From: CAITWD01 sp963727285
Lineage (GTDB): Bacteria > Actinomycetota > Thermoleophilia > Miltoncostaeales > Miltoncostaeaceae
Length of the DNA stretch: 64,000 nt
Direction: 5' to 3'
Assembly: GCA_963727285.1 (NCBI GenBank)
Contig: CAVSFF010000012.1
Coordinates: 62,001 to 126,000, forward strand
Below, piece by piece: positions 26,929 through 35,955 of the stretch. The translations under genes were made by a program, and so were the position numbers. Numbering within the stretch: the first letter of the stretch is position 1; the number at the start of each line of letters is the position of its first letter. The notes beneath the pieces were generated by a model. It made no database searches, was not told where the DNA came from, and was given only the letters and a program-made list of their open reading frames with translations.

Positions 26929-28101
26929 CTATGCCGTCACGGCATCCGGTGCCGGCGACGCGACCGTGCGGGCGCCGGAGTTGCCGACGAGCGCCTCCCG
27001 CGGGTCGATGACACCGAGGTCCGCGACCACCCGAAATGCGCCCGAACGTGCCTGGGCGATGTACATGTGCATGCGCGCGTGGTGCTGCCCGGGCACCATC
27101 TGTGCGGCACCGCCCGGTCCTTCGGCGATCGTGGCGTGGTCAAGCGCCCGAATGACCGCGTCTTGGGCGAGCGATCCCGCCTCCCGGACCGCCGCCTCCC
27201 AGAGCTTCAGGCCGCGGTACATCCCGGTGCAGGCGCTCCCGGCGGTGAACAGCGCGGCGCCCGGAAAGCGCTCCCCGTATGTGCGCAGCAGATCCTCGCT
27301 GAACGGGTCGGGCACCTCGCGGTAGTAGTCGAGGCAGCTGTAGAGCCCCTCGACATGCGCGGCGGGCACCAGGTTCAGGAAGTTCTCGTCGAAGTACGTG
27401 CAGACGATCGTCCCGCCCCGGGCGGTAAAGCCGGCGTCGTGGAGCAGCTCGAGAAACGGCCCGAGTCCGGGTGGCACGATCGTGTTGAACACCACGTCGG
27501 CACCGCTGGCGATGATCCTGTCGACCGTGTCGGCGTAGTCGGTGTGGTCCATGGGGAAGTACTCCTCCCCGACGACGGTCCCGCCCTGCGCCGCAACGGA
27601 CTCACGGACCTTGTCGTTGAGGACATGTGGCCAGATGTAGTCCGCCGACGGCAAGTAGAACGTCCTCGCCCCGGTGCGGTCCATCAGCCACGGGATGAGC
27701 GGCTCGACCTGCTGGGCCGGTACGGGGCCCGTACAGAAGATCAGCGGATCGCTCTCTTGCCCCTCGTACTGCTCCGGGTAGATGTAGAGCGTCCTCGCCT
27801 CGTCGACCACGGGGCGCTTGATCGCCTGGCGCGTGGAACTGTAGATCCCGCCGATGACCACGTCGACGTGGTCCTGGTCGACGAGCTTTCTCGCCTTGGC
27901 CTCCGCGACACTGTCGGTCGTCGCACTGTCCTCGAGGTAGAGGTCCACCCGGCGCCCGAGCAGGCCGCCGTTGGCGTTGATGTCGTCAATGACCATCGTG
28001 GCCACGTTGGCGTTGGCGATGCCCATGAACGAAAGTGGACCGGTCTGGTCCGTGATGACCCCAACTCTGATGGGATCACCCGATGCGGTTGTCGCTGCCA
28101 T
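26929..28101 (-). CDS. AmiC/UrtA-like periplasmic-binding-fold protein without signal peptide
   Basis: 390-aa protein of the Leu/Ile/Val-binding (Peripla_BP_5/6) fold, closest in pattern to AmiC and urea/amide receptors: IRVGVITDQTGPLSFMG, GGIYSSTRQAI, YIYPEQYEGQES and TFYLPSADYIWPHVLN. It starts directly at the first beta strand; there is no signal peptide or lipobox. It is therefore cytoplasmic, like Pseudomonas AmiC, which senses amides and controls an antiterminator. No ABC transporter genes are nearby. Two ligand-binding/oxygenase-type small proteins and a LuxR-type regulator lie upstream on the same strand, so a sensing role is plausible. Confidence 0.85.
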   Translation of the reverse strand: MAATTASGDPIRVGVITDQTGPLSFMGIANANVATMVIDDINANGGLLGRRVDLYLEDSATTDSVAEAKARKLVDQDHVDVVIGGIYSSTRQAIKRPVVDEARTLYIYPEQYEGQESDPLIFCTGPVPAQQVEPLIPWLMDRTGARTFYLPSADYIWPHVLNDKVRESVAAQGGTVVGEEYFPMDHTDYADTVDRIIASGADVVFNTIVPPGLGPFLELLHDAGFTARGGTIVCTYFDENFLNLVPAAHVEGLYSCLDYYREVPDPFSEDLLRTYGERFPGAALFTAGSACTGMYRGLKLWEAAVREAGSLAQDAVIRALDHATIAEGPGGAAQMVPGQHHARMHMYIAQARSGAFRVVADLGVIDPREALVGNSGARTVASPAPDAVTA

Positions 28102-28231
28102 GACGGCTCTCCGATCTTGATGTCGACGGCGATGTGATGCCCCCTGCGCCGGTGATCCGACCGGCGCACAGGGCGCGGCGTGTGCCGCGGGCGGGGACGC
28201 GCCGCAGTGGCGCGTCCCACGCGGATGCGGG

Positions 28232-28504
28232 CTAGGCCTCGAGGCGCCCGCCGAGCGCGGCGACCTGCGGCTTTCCCTTGTGGCCGGCTTCCTTCATGAT
28301 CCCCGGGACCTCGGGGTCGGAGACGAAGTTCTTCCACCCGTCTTCATCCCAGTCGAAGATCACCCACACCTGGTCGTCGTCGCTGGGATCACGGAAGATC
28401 TGCGCGCCCTTGCACCCGTGCTGGCGACGCTTCTCGGCACCCTTGGTGGAGAAGACCTCCATGAACCGGTCGTAGTCGTCGAACTTGGTCGTGGCGAGAA
28501 TCAT
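28232..28504 (-). CDS. Dimeric alpha-beta barrel (ABM-like) protein, internal start
   Basis: 90-aa protein starting ATG 28504, nine nt after GGGAGGA, strong evidence that it is made on its own. MILATTKFDDYDRFMEVFST, then QIFRDPSDDDQVWVIFDW and DWDEDGWKNFVSDPEVPGIM follow the pattern of small ABM/DUF barrel proteins that bind or act on small aromatic compounds. Same strand as the AmiC-like gene, 130 nt before it. Confidence 0.7.
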   Translation of the reverse strand: MILATTKFDDYDRFMEVFSTKGAEKRRQHGCKGAQIFRDPSDDDQVWVIFDWDEDGWKNFVSDPEVPGIMKEAGHKGKPQVAALGGRLEA

Positions 28505-28957
28505 GGTTGTGTTCCTCCCGGAACTCGGCGCCGGCACGGAGTGCGTCGGCGCTGTGGATGAATGGGTCCAGCCGGCGATCCACGCCGCGACGTCGTCGGG
28601 CGTGTTCTCGAATCGGACGACCTTCCCGTCGTGCATCTCGAACACGTGCGTGAAGCCGGTGTCGAGGACCGCGCCGCCCTTGTTGGTGCCGGAAAAGCGA
28701 CCGGTGACGACAATCCGCCCGCCGCGCTCGCTGAACTCGACCGGGCGGGCGTGGTAGTCGTCGAAGTTGGCGCCGATTACGGCAAAGACGCCGCCTGCGA
28801 CGGCGTCCGGCCCGACGAAGGTGCCGGACGGCGCGTCGCCGCCGCCAAACTCCACCCACTCGACGCGGGTGTCGAGCGTGGCGAGGACCGCCGCGATGTC
28901 ATGCGCGGCGAAATCCTCGTATGCGCGGCGGATGGTGTTGACGTCCCGTGCGGACAC
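28232..28957 (-). CDS. SnoaL-like domain read through into a dimeric barrel domain
   Basis: From GTG 28957 (AAGGAG six nt upstream) the frame encodes a 151-aa SnoaL/NTF2-like protein: VNTIRRAYEDFAAHDIAAVL, VEWVEFGGGDAPSGTFVG, FENTPDDVAAWIAGW. It continues without a stop into the 90-aa barrel protein that has its own ribosome site. The junction (HSSTAPTHSVPAPSSGRN) looks like an untranslated or linker segment. Either this is a true two-domain protein or a stop codon was lost or missed before the second gene. Confidence 0.65.
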   Translation of the reverse strand: MSARDVNTIRRAYEDFAAHDIAAVLATLDTRVEWVEFGGGDAPSGTFVGPDAVAGGVFAVIGANFDDYHARPVEFSERGGRIVVTGRFSGTNKGGAVLDTGFTHVFEMHDGKVVRFENTPDDVAAWIAGWTHSSTAPTHSVPAPSSGRNTTMILATTKFDDYDRFMEVFSTKGAEKRRQHGCKGAQIFRDPSDDDQVWVIFDWDEDGWKNFVSDPEVPGIMKEAGHKGKPQVAALGGRLEA

Positions 28958-29031
28958 GGTGCACTCCTTGCGGTCGGCGATGACCACTGGAGTGTCGATG
29001 CGGCGCCGTCACCCCACATCGGGCGAACGCC

Positions 29032-30627
29032 CTATGGCGTGCCGAGGAGGCGGTGCTCGAACGCCCAGAGTGTTGCTGCGGCACGGCTGCGGACGCCGGC
29101 CTTCTGGTACACGTGCTGGACGTGGTGCCCGATGGTCTTGACGGAGATGCCGAGATCGTCGGCGATCTGCTGGTTCGACCCGCCGCGCGCCAACTCCAGG
29201 AGCACCTCGAGCTCACGCGCGGTCAGCCCTGCCGGCAACTCCCTCGCCCGCCGCGGCACCCGGTGACCGGCTGCCGCGAGCACCGCATCGACCGCGTCCG
29301 GACAGAGCCGCCCGGCGGCGGCCTCACGGCCGAGCTCCTTGGCCGCGGCGGCGGCGTCGAGGGCCGGACGGTACGGACGCGCCTCGCACATGGCCGTGTA
29401 GCTGTCGGCGGCAGCGAGAATGCGGGCCGCCTGGTCGAGCGCCGGCCCGAGCGTGCCGCGGTGATAGCCGGACCCGTCAAGCCGCTCGTGGTGGCATCCC
29501 GCCAGGACGCCGACCGGCACCAGGGCCGGCGATTGGGCAAAGGCCCGCTCGGTGTAGTGCGGGTGCAGGCGCACGCGCTCCCACTCGCCGAAGCCCAGGG
29601 GTCCGGGCTTCTCCCAGATCGCATTCGAGACGCCGACACGCCCGAGATCGTGCGCGAGCGCGGCACGCCGCAGCATCGCCACGGATTCCGCGGAGAGACC
29701 GGCGCGCCATCCGGCGGCTTCGGCGAGCTCGGCCACGCCGATCGAATGCTCACGCAGCCACGGGGTCTTGAGATCGGTGAACGCCGCGATCGCCGCAAAG
29801 GCGGTGTCGACCCGCTCGCCGGCGATCCAGATCTGCGGTGACGGCTCGGCCTCGAGGGCCTGGTCCCACATCCGCGTCTCGTCCAGCCCGGAGAGGATCT
29901 CCGTGAGATTGCCGGCCGCGAGGTCGGCAAGGCGCGGCTCGTAGGCCCCACCCGAGCGTCGCTCCACGACCTCGCGCGCCGCGTCCGGTCCGGACGCGGT
30001 CAGGAACACTGAGACATCCCGTGCCACATGCACCAGGCGCATCGGCAACGGGATCTCGTCTCCGCCGACCCGGCCGGGGAAACCGGCCCCGTCCCAGCGC
30101 TCGAAGACGTGCTCGAGCGCGGCCTGGGTGCCAGAGCTGAAACCGAGCCACCCGGCAAAGCGCTGCGCGACCTCGCAGTGCATCGCGAGCGTCTGGCGGG
30201 CCGCCGGCAGACCGTGGTCGAGGGCCGCCTCGACCATGCTCGCCCGGACGTCCGGGGGACGGCCGAGCCCGACGTTGGCCCGCAGGAATGCGATCACTTC
30301 ATCGACGCTCCCGGAGTCCACGAGCGCGAACGCCGCTCGCGGAACGATGTCGTCGCCGTAGATCTGCGTCGCTTCGTGCCCGTCCGACGTGCACCCGGAG
30401 GAATGCAGCAGTGCCACGTAATACGTGTCGACAAGTTCCTGATGCGATGCGCCCGCCAGTTCGCCAAAGCGGACCGCGAGCACCGCCGTCCGCATCGCAT
30501 GCTCGAGCGGCTGCCCGGTGCCCAAGTCGGTCGCCAGCGACAGCGCACCGACGACTTCGGCAGCGCGAATCGGCCGCTCGGCGGAGGGCGGCATTGGCGC
30601 GGCGCGTCCCGGTGCGTTCGATGCCAC
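29032..30627 (-). CDS. Tandem HD-GYP-type domain protein with C-terminal LuxR HTH
   Basis: 531-aa cytoplasmic regulator. The first HD-GYP-like half (about 20-235) keeps FERWDGAGFPG but has lost the HD pair (LLHSSG). The second half (about 265-455) has REHSIGVAELAE, AALAHDLGRVG and CHHERLDGSGYHRG, so its metal site is intact. Residues 468-525 are a LuxR/GerE HTH (LTARELEVLLELARGGSNQQIADDLGISVKTI, split here for length). It may sense or hydrolyse a cyclic dinucleotide or other phospho-ligand and control genes nearby. Start GTG 30627. Confidence 0.85.
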   Translation of the reverse strand: MASNAPGRAAPMPPSAERPIRAAEVVGALSLATDLGTGQPLEHAMRTAVLAVRFGELAGASHQELVDTYYVALLHSSGCTSDGHEATQIYGDDIVPRAAFALVDSGSVDEVIAFLRANVGLGRPPDVRASMVEAALDHGLPAARQTLAMHCEVAQRFAGWLGFSSGTQAALEHVFERWDGAGFPGRVGGDEIPLPMRLVHVARDVSVFLTASGPDAAREVVERRSGGAYEPRLADLAAGNLTEILSGLDETRMWDQALEAEPSPQIWIAGERVDTAFAAIAAFTDLKTPWLREHSIGVAELAEAAGWRAGLSAESVAMLRRAALAHDLGRVGVSNAIWEKPGPLGFGEWERVRLHPHYTERAFAQSPALVPVGVLAGCHHERLDGSGYHRGTLGPALDQAARILAAADSYTAMCEARPYRPALDAAAAAKELGREAAAGRLCPDAVDAVLAAAGHRVPRRARELPAGLTARELEVLLELARGGSNQQIADDLGISVKTIGHHVQHVYQKAGVRSRAAATLWAFEHRLLGTP

Positions 30628-30826
30628 ATGTCGACTTTACCGGTGATCGGCCTCCGCAACGAGCGGCGAACCCGGCCGTGGGCGACCCGTGTCCGGCGCG
30701 CGGGGCGCGTCCTCGTCGCAGAGACGGGTCCCGCGGCTCCACACGCGCCGCGGAGGCGTCGCCGGGGGGCAGGTCGCCCCGGCCGCATCGCCAGCCGTCG
30801 TACGGGATCTGGGACGATTCCGGTGT

Positions 30827-30832
30827 TACGAT
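30827..30832 (+). promoter_or_regulatory. Leaderless -10 box of the cupin gene
   Basis: TACGAT (TAnnnT) ends 8 nt before ATG 30841, and no Shine-Dalgarno is present. A leaderless start is likely. Confidence 0.4.
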
Positions 30833-30840
30833 CGGACGCC

Positions 30841-31224
30841 ATGGGGTACGCCAAGAAGAACCTCCGGCAGATCGAGGATTCGGCGCTCAAGTACGGCATC
30901 GCGGAGCACCAGGCGGCGCGATTTGCCCGTGCGGACGTGGGCATGGAGCAGACCGGGCTCAACTACCTGATCGTCAAGCCCGGCCAGCGTGAGGCGTTCG
31001 CCCACCGGCATCGCACGGCCGAGGAGATCTACGTCGTCCTGGGCGGGTCCGGGCACGTCAAGCTCGACGACGAGGTGGTGGCCCTGGCCCCGCTCGACCT
31101 GGTGCGGGTCAGCCCTCCGACCACGCGGTCCTTCGAGGCCGGTCCCGAGGGCCTCGAGGTGATCATCTTCGGCCCGCACGTGGAAAATGACGGAGAGCTC
31201 GTCGACGGCTTCTGGGGCGGCTAG
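30841..31224 (+). CDS. Cupin-domain protein
   Basis: 127-aa single-domain cupin. Motif 1 is in GQREAFAHRHRTAEEIYVVLGGSG (His, His, Glu ligands), motif 2 in LAPLDLVRVSPPTTRSFEA. One His of motif 2 is missing, so metal binding may be partial. The first 40 residues (YAKKNLRQIEDSALKYG) are a helical lead. Function unknown. Divergent from the HD-GYP/LuxR gene with a 213-nt gap. Confidence 0.85.
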   Translation: MGYAKKNLRQIEDSALKYGIAEHQAARFARADVGMEQTGLNYLIVKPGQREAFAHRHRTAEEIYVVLGGSGHVKLDDEVVALAPLDLVRVSPPTTRSFEAGPEGLEVIIFGPHVENDGELVDGFWGG

Positions 31225-31449
31225 ACGGGTCCGCGGAGCACGCTCGGCGCCGCCTCACCGATCCACGGCCACGTCACCGACGGCCTCCGGGGCGTGCGTC
31301 GAGGCGACCCGGGGCCATTAAGGAATTCGTCACGCGACCGACGTTAGAACGGACAGTCGTGTGCGGTTCCGGGGCGGTGACAATCGCCGAGTCCCGTCCC
31401 CGCGCGCATTCGCAGTGTCGCGGATGCGAATTCCCGATCCGGGGGCCCC

Positions 31450-32562
31450 ATGCCGGACAACGCCGACGCGATCGGCTCCTTCGACGGACCACCCGACCTC
31501 GGCGCCCTCCTGGACGCCGCGGGGCTCGGCCGTGCCGGCACCGAACGCGACACCGCCCCGACGTCGGACCCGCCCGTGCCGACGCCTCCGGAGATCGCCC
31601 GCGCGCCCGAGGCGCCCGCTCCGCTCGCGATCCCGACGGAGACCCGGGTCATCCCACCCATCCCGGGATCGGTCGGATGGCTGTTCTTCGGTCGCGAGGG
31701 GCGGATCGGCCGCACCACCTACATCGTCGCGATCCTGATTTCGGTCGCGGCGCTTGTTGCCGTCGCCCCGCTGCTTGCCGTTGCCGGCAAGACCGGCGAT
31801 GGCGGCCTCATCCCGCCCGAGATCGTCCTCCCGGCGCTCGGCACCGCGCTCTGGATGGTCGCCGCGGTCTCCATCAAGCGCTGGCATGACACCGCCCGCA
31901 GCGGCTGGTGGGCGCTCACCGCGCTCGTGCCCGTCATCGGCGTCGTCGTCCCCGCCGTTCTCCCGTCGTATCCCGGCGCCACGGAGTTCGGGGGCGCCCC
32001 CCGGACGACCGATTCCCCGCGCCGCCGCGCAATCGCCATCGCCGTCGTCGCCGCGCTGGCCGTGGTCTTTGCCGCCGGACTGCGCTTCTACAGCCGGGAG
32101 CCCGCCCAGGGCCAGCTCGCATCGGCCGCACAGGTCGATGCATCCTCGGTGACACCGACGGTCACGACCGATCTCCCGGGGCACTTCATGGCCGCGTATC
32201 TGCCGTTCGTGCGCACCGCGCTCATCGTCGTCAATCTCCGAAACACGTCCTCGCCGCCGACCAGCGAGGTCTACGCCGACGCGAAGCTCCTCTCCGACGC
32301 GCTTCGGACCTTCAGCTACCGCGTGCTCGCCCTCAAGGCCGGCCCGGTGACCGAAGGCGACATCCGGCAGCTGGTCGCAGCCAACAACCGGTTCATCGCG
32401 GCGCTGCCGAAGTACGAGCTCCGGCCGTGGGAGACGGCGTCGCTGACGGCGCTCGAGTCCTCAGCGGTTGCATCGGCCAGCGCCGCCGGCCGGGTCCGCG
32501 CCGATCTCGGGATCACCACCCAGCAACTCCAGCAGGCGTTCGCACAAGCCCCCGTGACGTGA
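31450..32562 (+). CDS. DUF805 membrane protein with proline-rich head and extracytoplasmic tail
   Basis: 370 aa. A disordered Pro-rich N-terminus (to about 75) leads to a DUF805 core: GWLFFGREGRIGRTTYI, two helices, then IKRWHDTARSGWWALTALVP. A further transmembrane helix (AIAIAVVAALAVVFAAGLRF) is followed by about 150 residues that are probably outside the cell and helical. The combination of DUF805 with this tail is not one I recognise. Upstream 31225-31449 shows no gene. Converges on the hpnO-like gene with a 10-nt gap. Confidence 0.75.
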   Translation: MPDNADAIGSFDGPPDLGALLDAAGLGRAGTERDTAPTSDPPVPTPPEIARAPEAPAPLAIPTETRVIPPIPGSVGWLFFGREGRIGRTTYIVAILISVAALVAVAPLLAVAGKTGDGGLIPPEIVLPALGTALWMVAAVSIKRWHDTARSGWWALTALVPVIGVVVPAVLPSYPGATEFGGAPRTTDSPRRRAIAIAVVAALAVVFAAGLRFYSREPAQGQLASAAQVDASSVTPTVTTDLPGHFMAAYLPFVRTALIVVNLRNTSSPPTSEVYADAKLLSDALRTFSYRVLALKAGPVTEGDIRQLVAANNRFIAALPKYELRPWETASLTALESSAVASASAAGRVRADLGITTQQLQQAFAQAPVT

Positions 32563-32572
32563 CCCGCGCCCC

Positions 32573-33967
32573 CTACCCGCGCGCCTGTTTGATCAGCGAC
32601 TTGCCGAAGTCCAGCACGAGCCCGGACCCGTTGTGGGCATCGTCCATCACATCCACGAAGGCATTGACGAAGTAGTCCACCTCGGCCTCGCCGATGATCA
32701 GCGGTGGGATCAGCTTGATGACCTCGAGGTGGTCCGCCGAGACCTGGGTGAGGATCCGGTGCCGGTGGAACAGGGCGTGCACGACAGTCTGGGCGAACAG
32801 CCCCTTGCGGGCGGCTTGCAGCGACGTCCATGCTCCGCGCAGCTTCCATGAGGTCGGACGTCCGAATTCGATGCCGACCATCAACCCGCGACCGCGCACG
32901 TCGTCGAGAAACTCGTACCGGTCGACGAGGTCCGCCAGGCGGGTCCGCAGCAGATCGCCCGTGCGCCGCGCGTTCTCGACCAGATGCTCCTGATCGACCA
33001 CATAGAGCGTGGCGAGCCCGGCGGCCATCGCCTGGGCGTTGGAACCGAACGTCGAGTCGTGGGCCAGGACGCGGTCCATCGACGAGTAGACCTTCTTGAA
33101 GATCCAGTCGCGGGCCATGGTGGCCCCGATCGGGATGTAGCCGCCGGAGAGCCCCTTGGCGGTCGTGACGATGTCCGGTTCGACGCCGTCGTGCTGAAAG
33201 GCGAAGAAGTCGCCGGTCCGCCCGATGCCCGTCTGCACCTCGTCGGCGATCAGGAGCGCCTTGTGCTTTCTCAACAGCGCCTGAGCCTCCAGCAGAAATC
33301 CCGGGGGCGAGACGGCGACGCGCTTGCCCTGGATCGGTTCGATCACGAATCCGGCGACGTCGCCGCGGCGCAGCTCCCGCTCCAGCGCATCCAGGTCTCC
33401 GAACGGAATCCGCACGTCGGACAGCAGTGGGTCGAACCCGGAGCGGAACTCCGCGCCGGCGGTGACCGACAGCGACCCGACGGTCATGCCGTGAAAGGCG
33501 TGCTCGCAATAGACGATGCGCGGCCGCCCGGTGGCGTACCGCGCGAACTTGAGCGCCGCCTCGACCGATTCTGTCCCGCTGTTGCCGAAATAGACCCGGT
33601 CCAGATGCGGGACGCGACTGATGAGCGCCTCGCCCAGCAGTCCGGCGAGCGGCGGGGCATCGAACTGTGTGAGGTCGGCCAGGCCGAGGTCGATGACGTC
33701 GTGGATCGCCTGACGGGTGGTCGGGTGGTGCCGTCCCAGCGCGAAGACGCCGAAGCCCGCCAGCATGTCGAGGTACGCCTCGCCATCCTCGTCGTAGAGA
33801 TATGCCCCGTCGCCGCGTGAGTAGATGCGGTCGAAGCCGATCGCGTGGAGCATGCGCGACAGCTGCGGGTTGAGGTACTCACGGGCAAGGTCGTAACGCT
33901 CGCCGCCACGTTGGGCAAGCAGCTCGGCAATGTCAAAGCGCTCAGGGCCACTCACCGCCGCTCGCAC
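32573..33967 (-). CDS. hpnO: Class III aminotransferase, HpnO-like (aminobacteriohopanetriol synthesis)
   Basis: 464-aa PLP-dependent aminotransferase: GNSGTESVEAALKFAR, YCEHAFHGMTVGS, ADEVQTGIGRTG and the Schiff-base Lys in TTAKGLSGGYIPIG. Position at the head of a hopanoid locus and the full-length match to the ornithine/acetylornithine-like HpnO group suggest it transaminates the C35 side-chain ketone to give aminobacteriohopanetriol. It is divergent from the operon, so it may be separately regulated. Start of the called frame is at 33967; it may start somewhat later. Another substrate cannot be excluded. Confidence 0.8.
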   Translation of the reverse strand: MRAAVSGPERFDIAELLAQRGGERYDLAREYLNPQLSRMLHAIGFDRIYSRGDGAYLYDEDGEAYLDMLAGFGVFALGRHHPTTRQAIHDVIDLGLADLTQFDAPPLAGLLGEALISRVPHLDRVYFGNSGTESVEAALKFARYATGRPRIVYCEHAFHGMTVGSLSVTAGAEFRSGFDPLLSDVRIPFGDLDALERELRRGDVAGFVIEPIQGKRVAVSPPGFLLEAQALLRKHKALLIADEVQTGIGRTGDFFAFQHDGVEPDIVTTAKGLSGGYIPIGATMARDWIFKKVYSSMDRVLAHDSTFGSNAQAMAAGLATLYVVDQEHLVENARRTGDLLRTRLADLVDRYEFLDDVRGRGLMVGIEFGRPTSWKLRGAWTSLQAARKGLFAQTVVHALFHRHRILTQVSADHLEVIKLIPPLIIGEAEVDYFVNAFVDVMDDAHNGSGLVLDFGKSLIKQARG

Positions 33968-34197
33968 CTCCGTCGCTGATGTGGAGAGCAGAGATTAGTG
34001 CCGGATGGCGAGGCGCGGCCGACCATGCGTCGTCGGTGCCGCTCGGTACGTGATCTCGCCGGGGCGTCGCTCTGGACAAATCCGGTACTGTCTCGTCCCA
34101 AAATCGTTCGCATGCTATCGCGCGTCCACACGTGATCGAGTGAAGTAACGTATCTCTCGTCTCAAGGTAATGCCGATGCCCCATCACGGATGACCCT
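33968..34197. promoter_or_regulatory. Divergent promoter region of the hopanoid locus
   Basis: 230 bases between hpnO and hpnC, AT-richer than the surroundings from about 34070 to 34170. TACTGT (about 34085) and TATCTC (about 34151) are candidate -10 boxes toward hpnC, but no clear -35 or operator could be fixed. Confidence 0.35.
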
Positions 34198-35061
34198 GTG
34201 AGCGCCAGCCCCCCCTCGATAGACGCCGAGCGCGTCCTCGCCGACATTGCATCCGGGTCGGCCGAACAGGCGCGGTCCGAGAACTTCCCCGTGGCGCTGC
34301 GGCTCCTGCCCGCGGGCCCCCGCGATCACCTCACGCGGGTCTACGCGTTCGCGCGCTTTGTCGACGACGTCGGCGACACCGCCCCCGGAGATCGCACGGC
34401 GTTGCTCGACATCGTCGACGCCCAGGTCCGGGGGCTCGGCGTCGGCCGGCCGGCGCTGGCACCGGTGGCCGGGCTCCGGCCCGTCCTGGACGACTGCGGA
34501 GTCCCGATCGGCCCGTTCCTGGCACTGATCGAGGCAAACCGTGTCGATCAGTCGGTCACCCGCTACGAGACGTTCGACGACCTGCTCGGATACTGCGCGC
34601 TGTCGGCGGCCCCGATCGGACAGGCCGTGCTGCACATCGCCGGGGCCGCCCGCCCCGACAACATCGCCGACTCCGACGCGGCCTGCGCCGCGCTCCAGAT
34701 CCTCGAACACTGCCAGGACGTCGGTGAGGACGCGCGCGCGGGACGCATCTATCTCCCGCACGCAGAACTCCGCGCCGCCGGGGTCGCCGACGAGGATCTG
34801 CTCGCGGCGACGACGTCGCCGGCCCTGCGGGGCGTCATCGCCGTCCAGGTGCGCCGCTCGCGGGAGCTGCTCGAGCGGGGCTGCGCGCTCGTCCGGCGCC
34901 TGTCGGGATGGGCGCGCATCGCCGTTGCCGGTTACATGGCCGGGGGCCTCGCCACGGCGTCTGCGCTCCGAGCCGCGGAGTATGACGTGCTTGGACATGA
35001 TCTCGTTCCCGGAAAGCGCACGACCGTCGTGCACGCCGTCCGACTGGCCGGGGGCAGGTAA
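34198..35061 (+). CDS. hpnC: Hydroxysqualene synthase-type prenyl synthase HpnC
   Basis: 287-aa trans-isoprenyl diphosphate synthase of the squalene/phytoene synthase fold. Asp-rich sites are FVDDVGD (about 57-63) and CQDVGED (about 180). With HpnD and HpnE it makes squalene from farnesyl diphosphate in three steps: HpnD gives presqualene diphosphate, HpnC gives hydroxysqualene, HpnE removes the hydroxyl. The first gene of the hopanoid operon; GTG start, TAA stop, then HpnD three nt later. Confidence 0.92.
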   Translation: MSASPPSIDAERVLADIASGSAEQARSENFPVALRLLPAGPRDHLTRVYAFARFVDDVGDTAPGDRTALLDIVDAQVRGLGVGRPALAPVAGLRPVLDDCGVPIGPFLALIEANRVDQSVTRYETFDDLLGYCALSAAPIGQAVLHIAGAARPDNIADSDAACAALQILEHCQDVGEDARAGRIYLPHAELRAAGVADEDLLAATTSPALRGVIAVQVRRSRELLERGCALVRRLSGWARIAVAGYMAGGLATASALRAAEYDVLGHDLVPGKRTTVVHAVRLAGGR

Positions 35062-35064
35062 CCC

Positions 35065-35955
35065 GTGGCCGAGACCGTGACCGTCCCCGAGGCGTACCGG
35101 GAATGCGAACGCATCACCCGTGAGCAGGCGCGCAACTTCTCGTGGGGAATCCGGCTGCTTCCCGAGCCGAAGCGCCAGGCCCTGTCGGCCGTGTACGCCA
35201 TGGCGCGCCGGATCGACGACATCGGGGACGGTCCGCTCCCGGCTGCCGAGAAACTCCGGTTGCTCGCCGAGGCACGGGCCGGCGCCATCGACCCGGCGGC
35301 CCATCGCGACGACCCCGTACTGCTGGGGCTCGACGATGCGGCGCGGCGACTGCCGATCCCGCTCGCGGCGTTCGGGGAGTTGATCGACGGCTGCGAGATG
35401 GACGTCAGCGGCCGGCACTACGACACATTTGACGACCTCGTCGACTACTGCCGTTGTGTCGCCGGGTCGATCGGCCGGCTCTCGCTCGGCGTCTTCAACC
35501 CGCCGCTGGCGCCCGACGGGCTCGACCGCGCCGCCGGCCTCGCGGACGCCCTCGGCATCGCGCTGCAGCTCACCAACATCCTGCGCGATATCCGCGAGGA
35601 CCTTCAAAACGGGCGGATCTATCTGCCCGAGCGCGACCTTGACCTGTTCGGCTGTGAGTTGACGATCCTGGCGGACGGGACGCTGGACCCCTGCGACGGG
35701 GCGCTGGCCGAAGTCATCCGGTTCGAAGCCGCCCGGGCCTGGGGCTGGTACGACCGCGGACTCGGACTCATCCCGCTGCTCGACCGGCGCAGCGCCGCCT
35801 GCTGCGCGGCCATGGCCGGGATCTACCACGACCTGCTCGCCCGCATCGCCGCGGACCCGACGCTCGTGATGGCCGGGCGGCTGTCGCTGCCCACGCGCCG
35901 CAAGGTGCAGATCGCAACACGTGCAATCGCGCGTCCCGGCGGGCGCCGTGGCTGA
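35065..35955 (+). CDS. hpnD: Presqualene diphosphate synthase HpnD
   Basis: 296 aa, same fold as HpnC. First Asp-rich motif RRIDDIGD (about 49-56), second in NILRDIREDLQNGRIYLP, the classic squalene synthase signature, intact. It condenses two farnesyl diphosphates to presqualene diphosphate. GTG start 35065, three nt after hpnC; overlaps hpnE by 8 nt. Confidence 0.94.
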   Translation: MAETVTVPEAYRECERITREQARNFSWGIRLLPEPKRQALSAVYAMARRIDDIGDGPLPAAEKLRLLAEARAGAIDPAAHRDDPVLLGLDDAARRLPIPLAAFGELIDGCEMDVSGRHYDTFDDLVDYCRCVAGSIGRLSLGVFNPPLAPDGLDRAAGLADALGIALQLTNILRDIREDLQNGRIYLPERDLDLFGCELTILADGTLDPCDGALAEVIRFEAARAWGWYDRGLGLIPLLDRRSAACCAAMAGIYHDLLARIAADPTLVMAGRLSLPTRRKVQIATRAIARPGGRRG

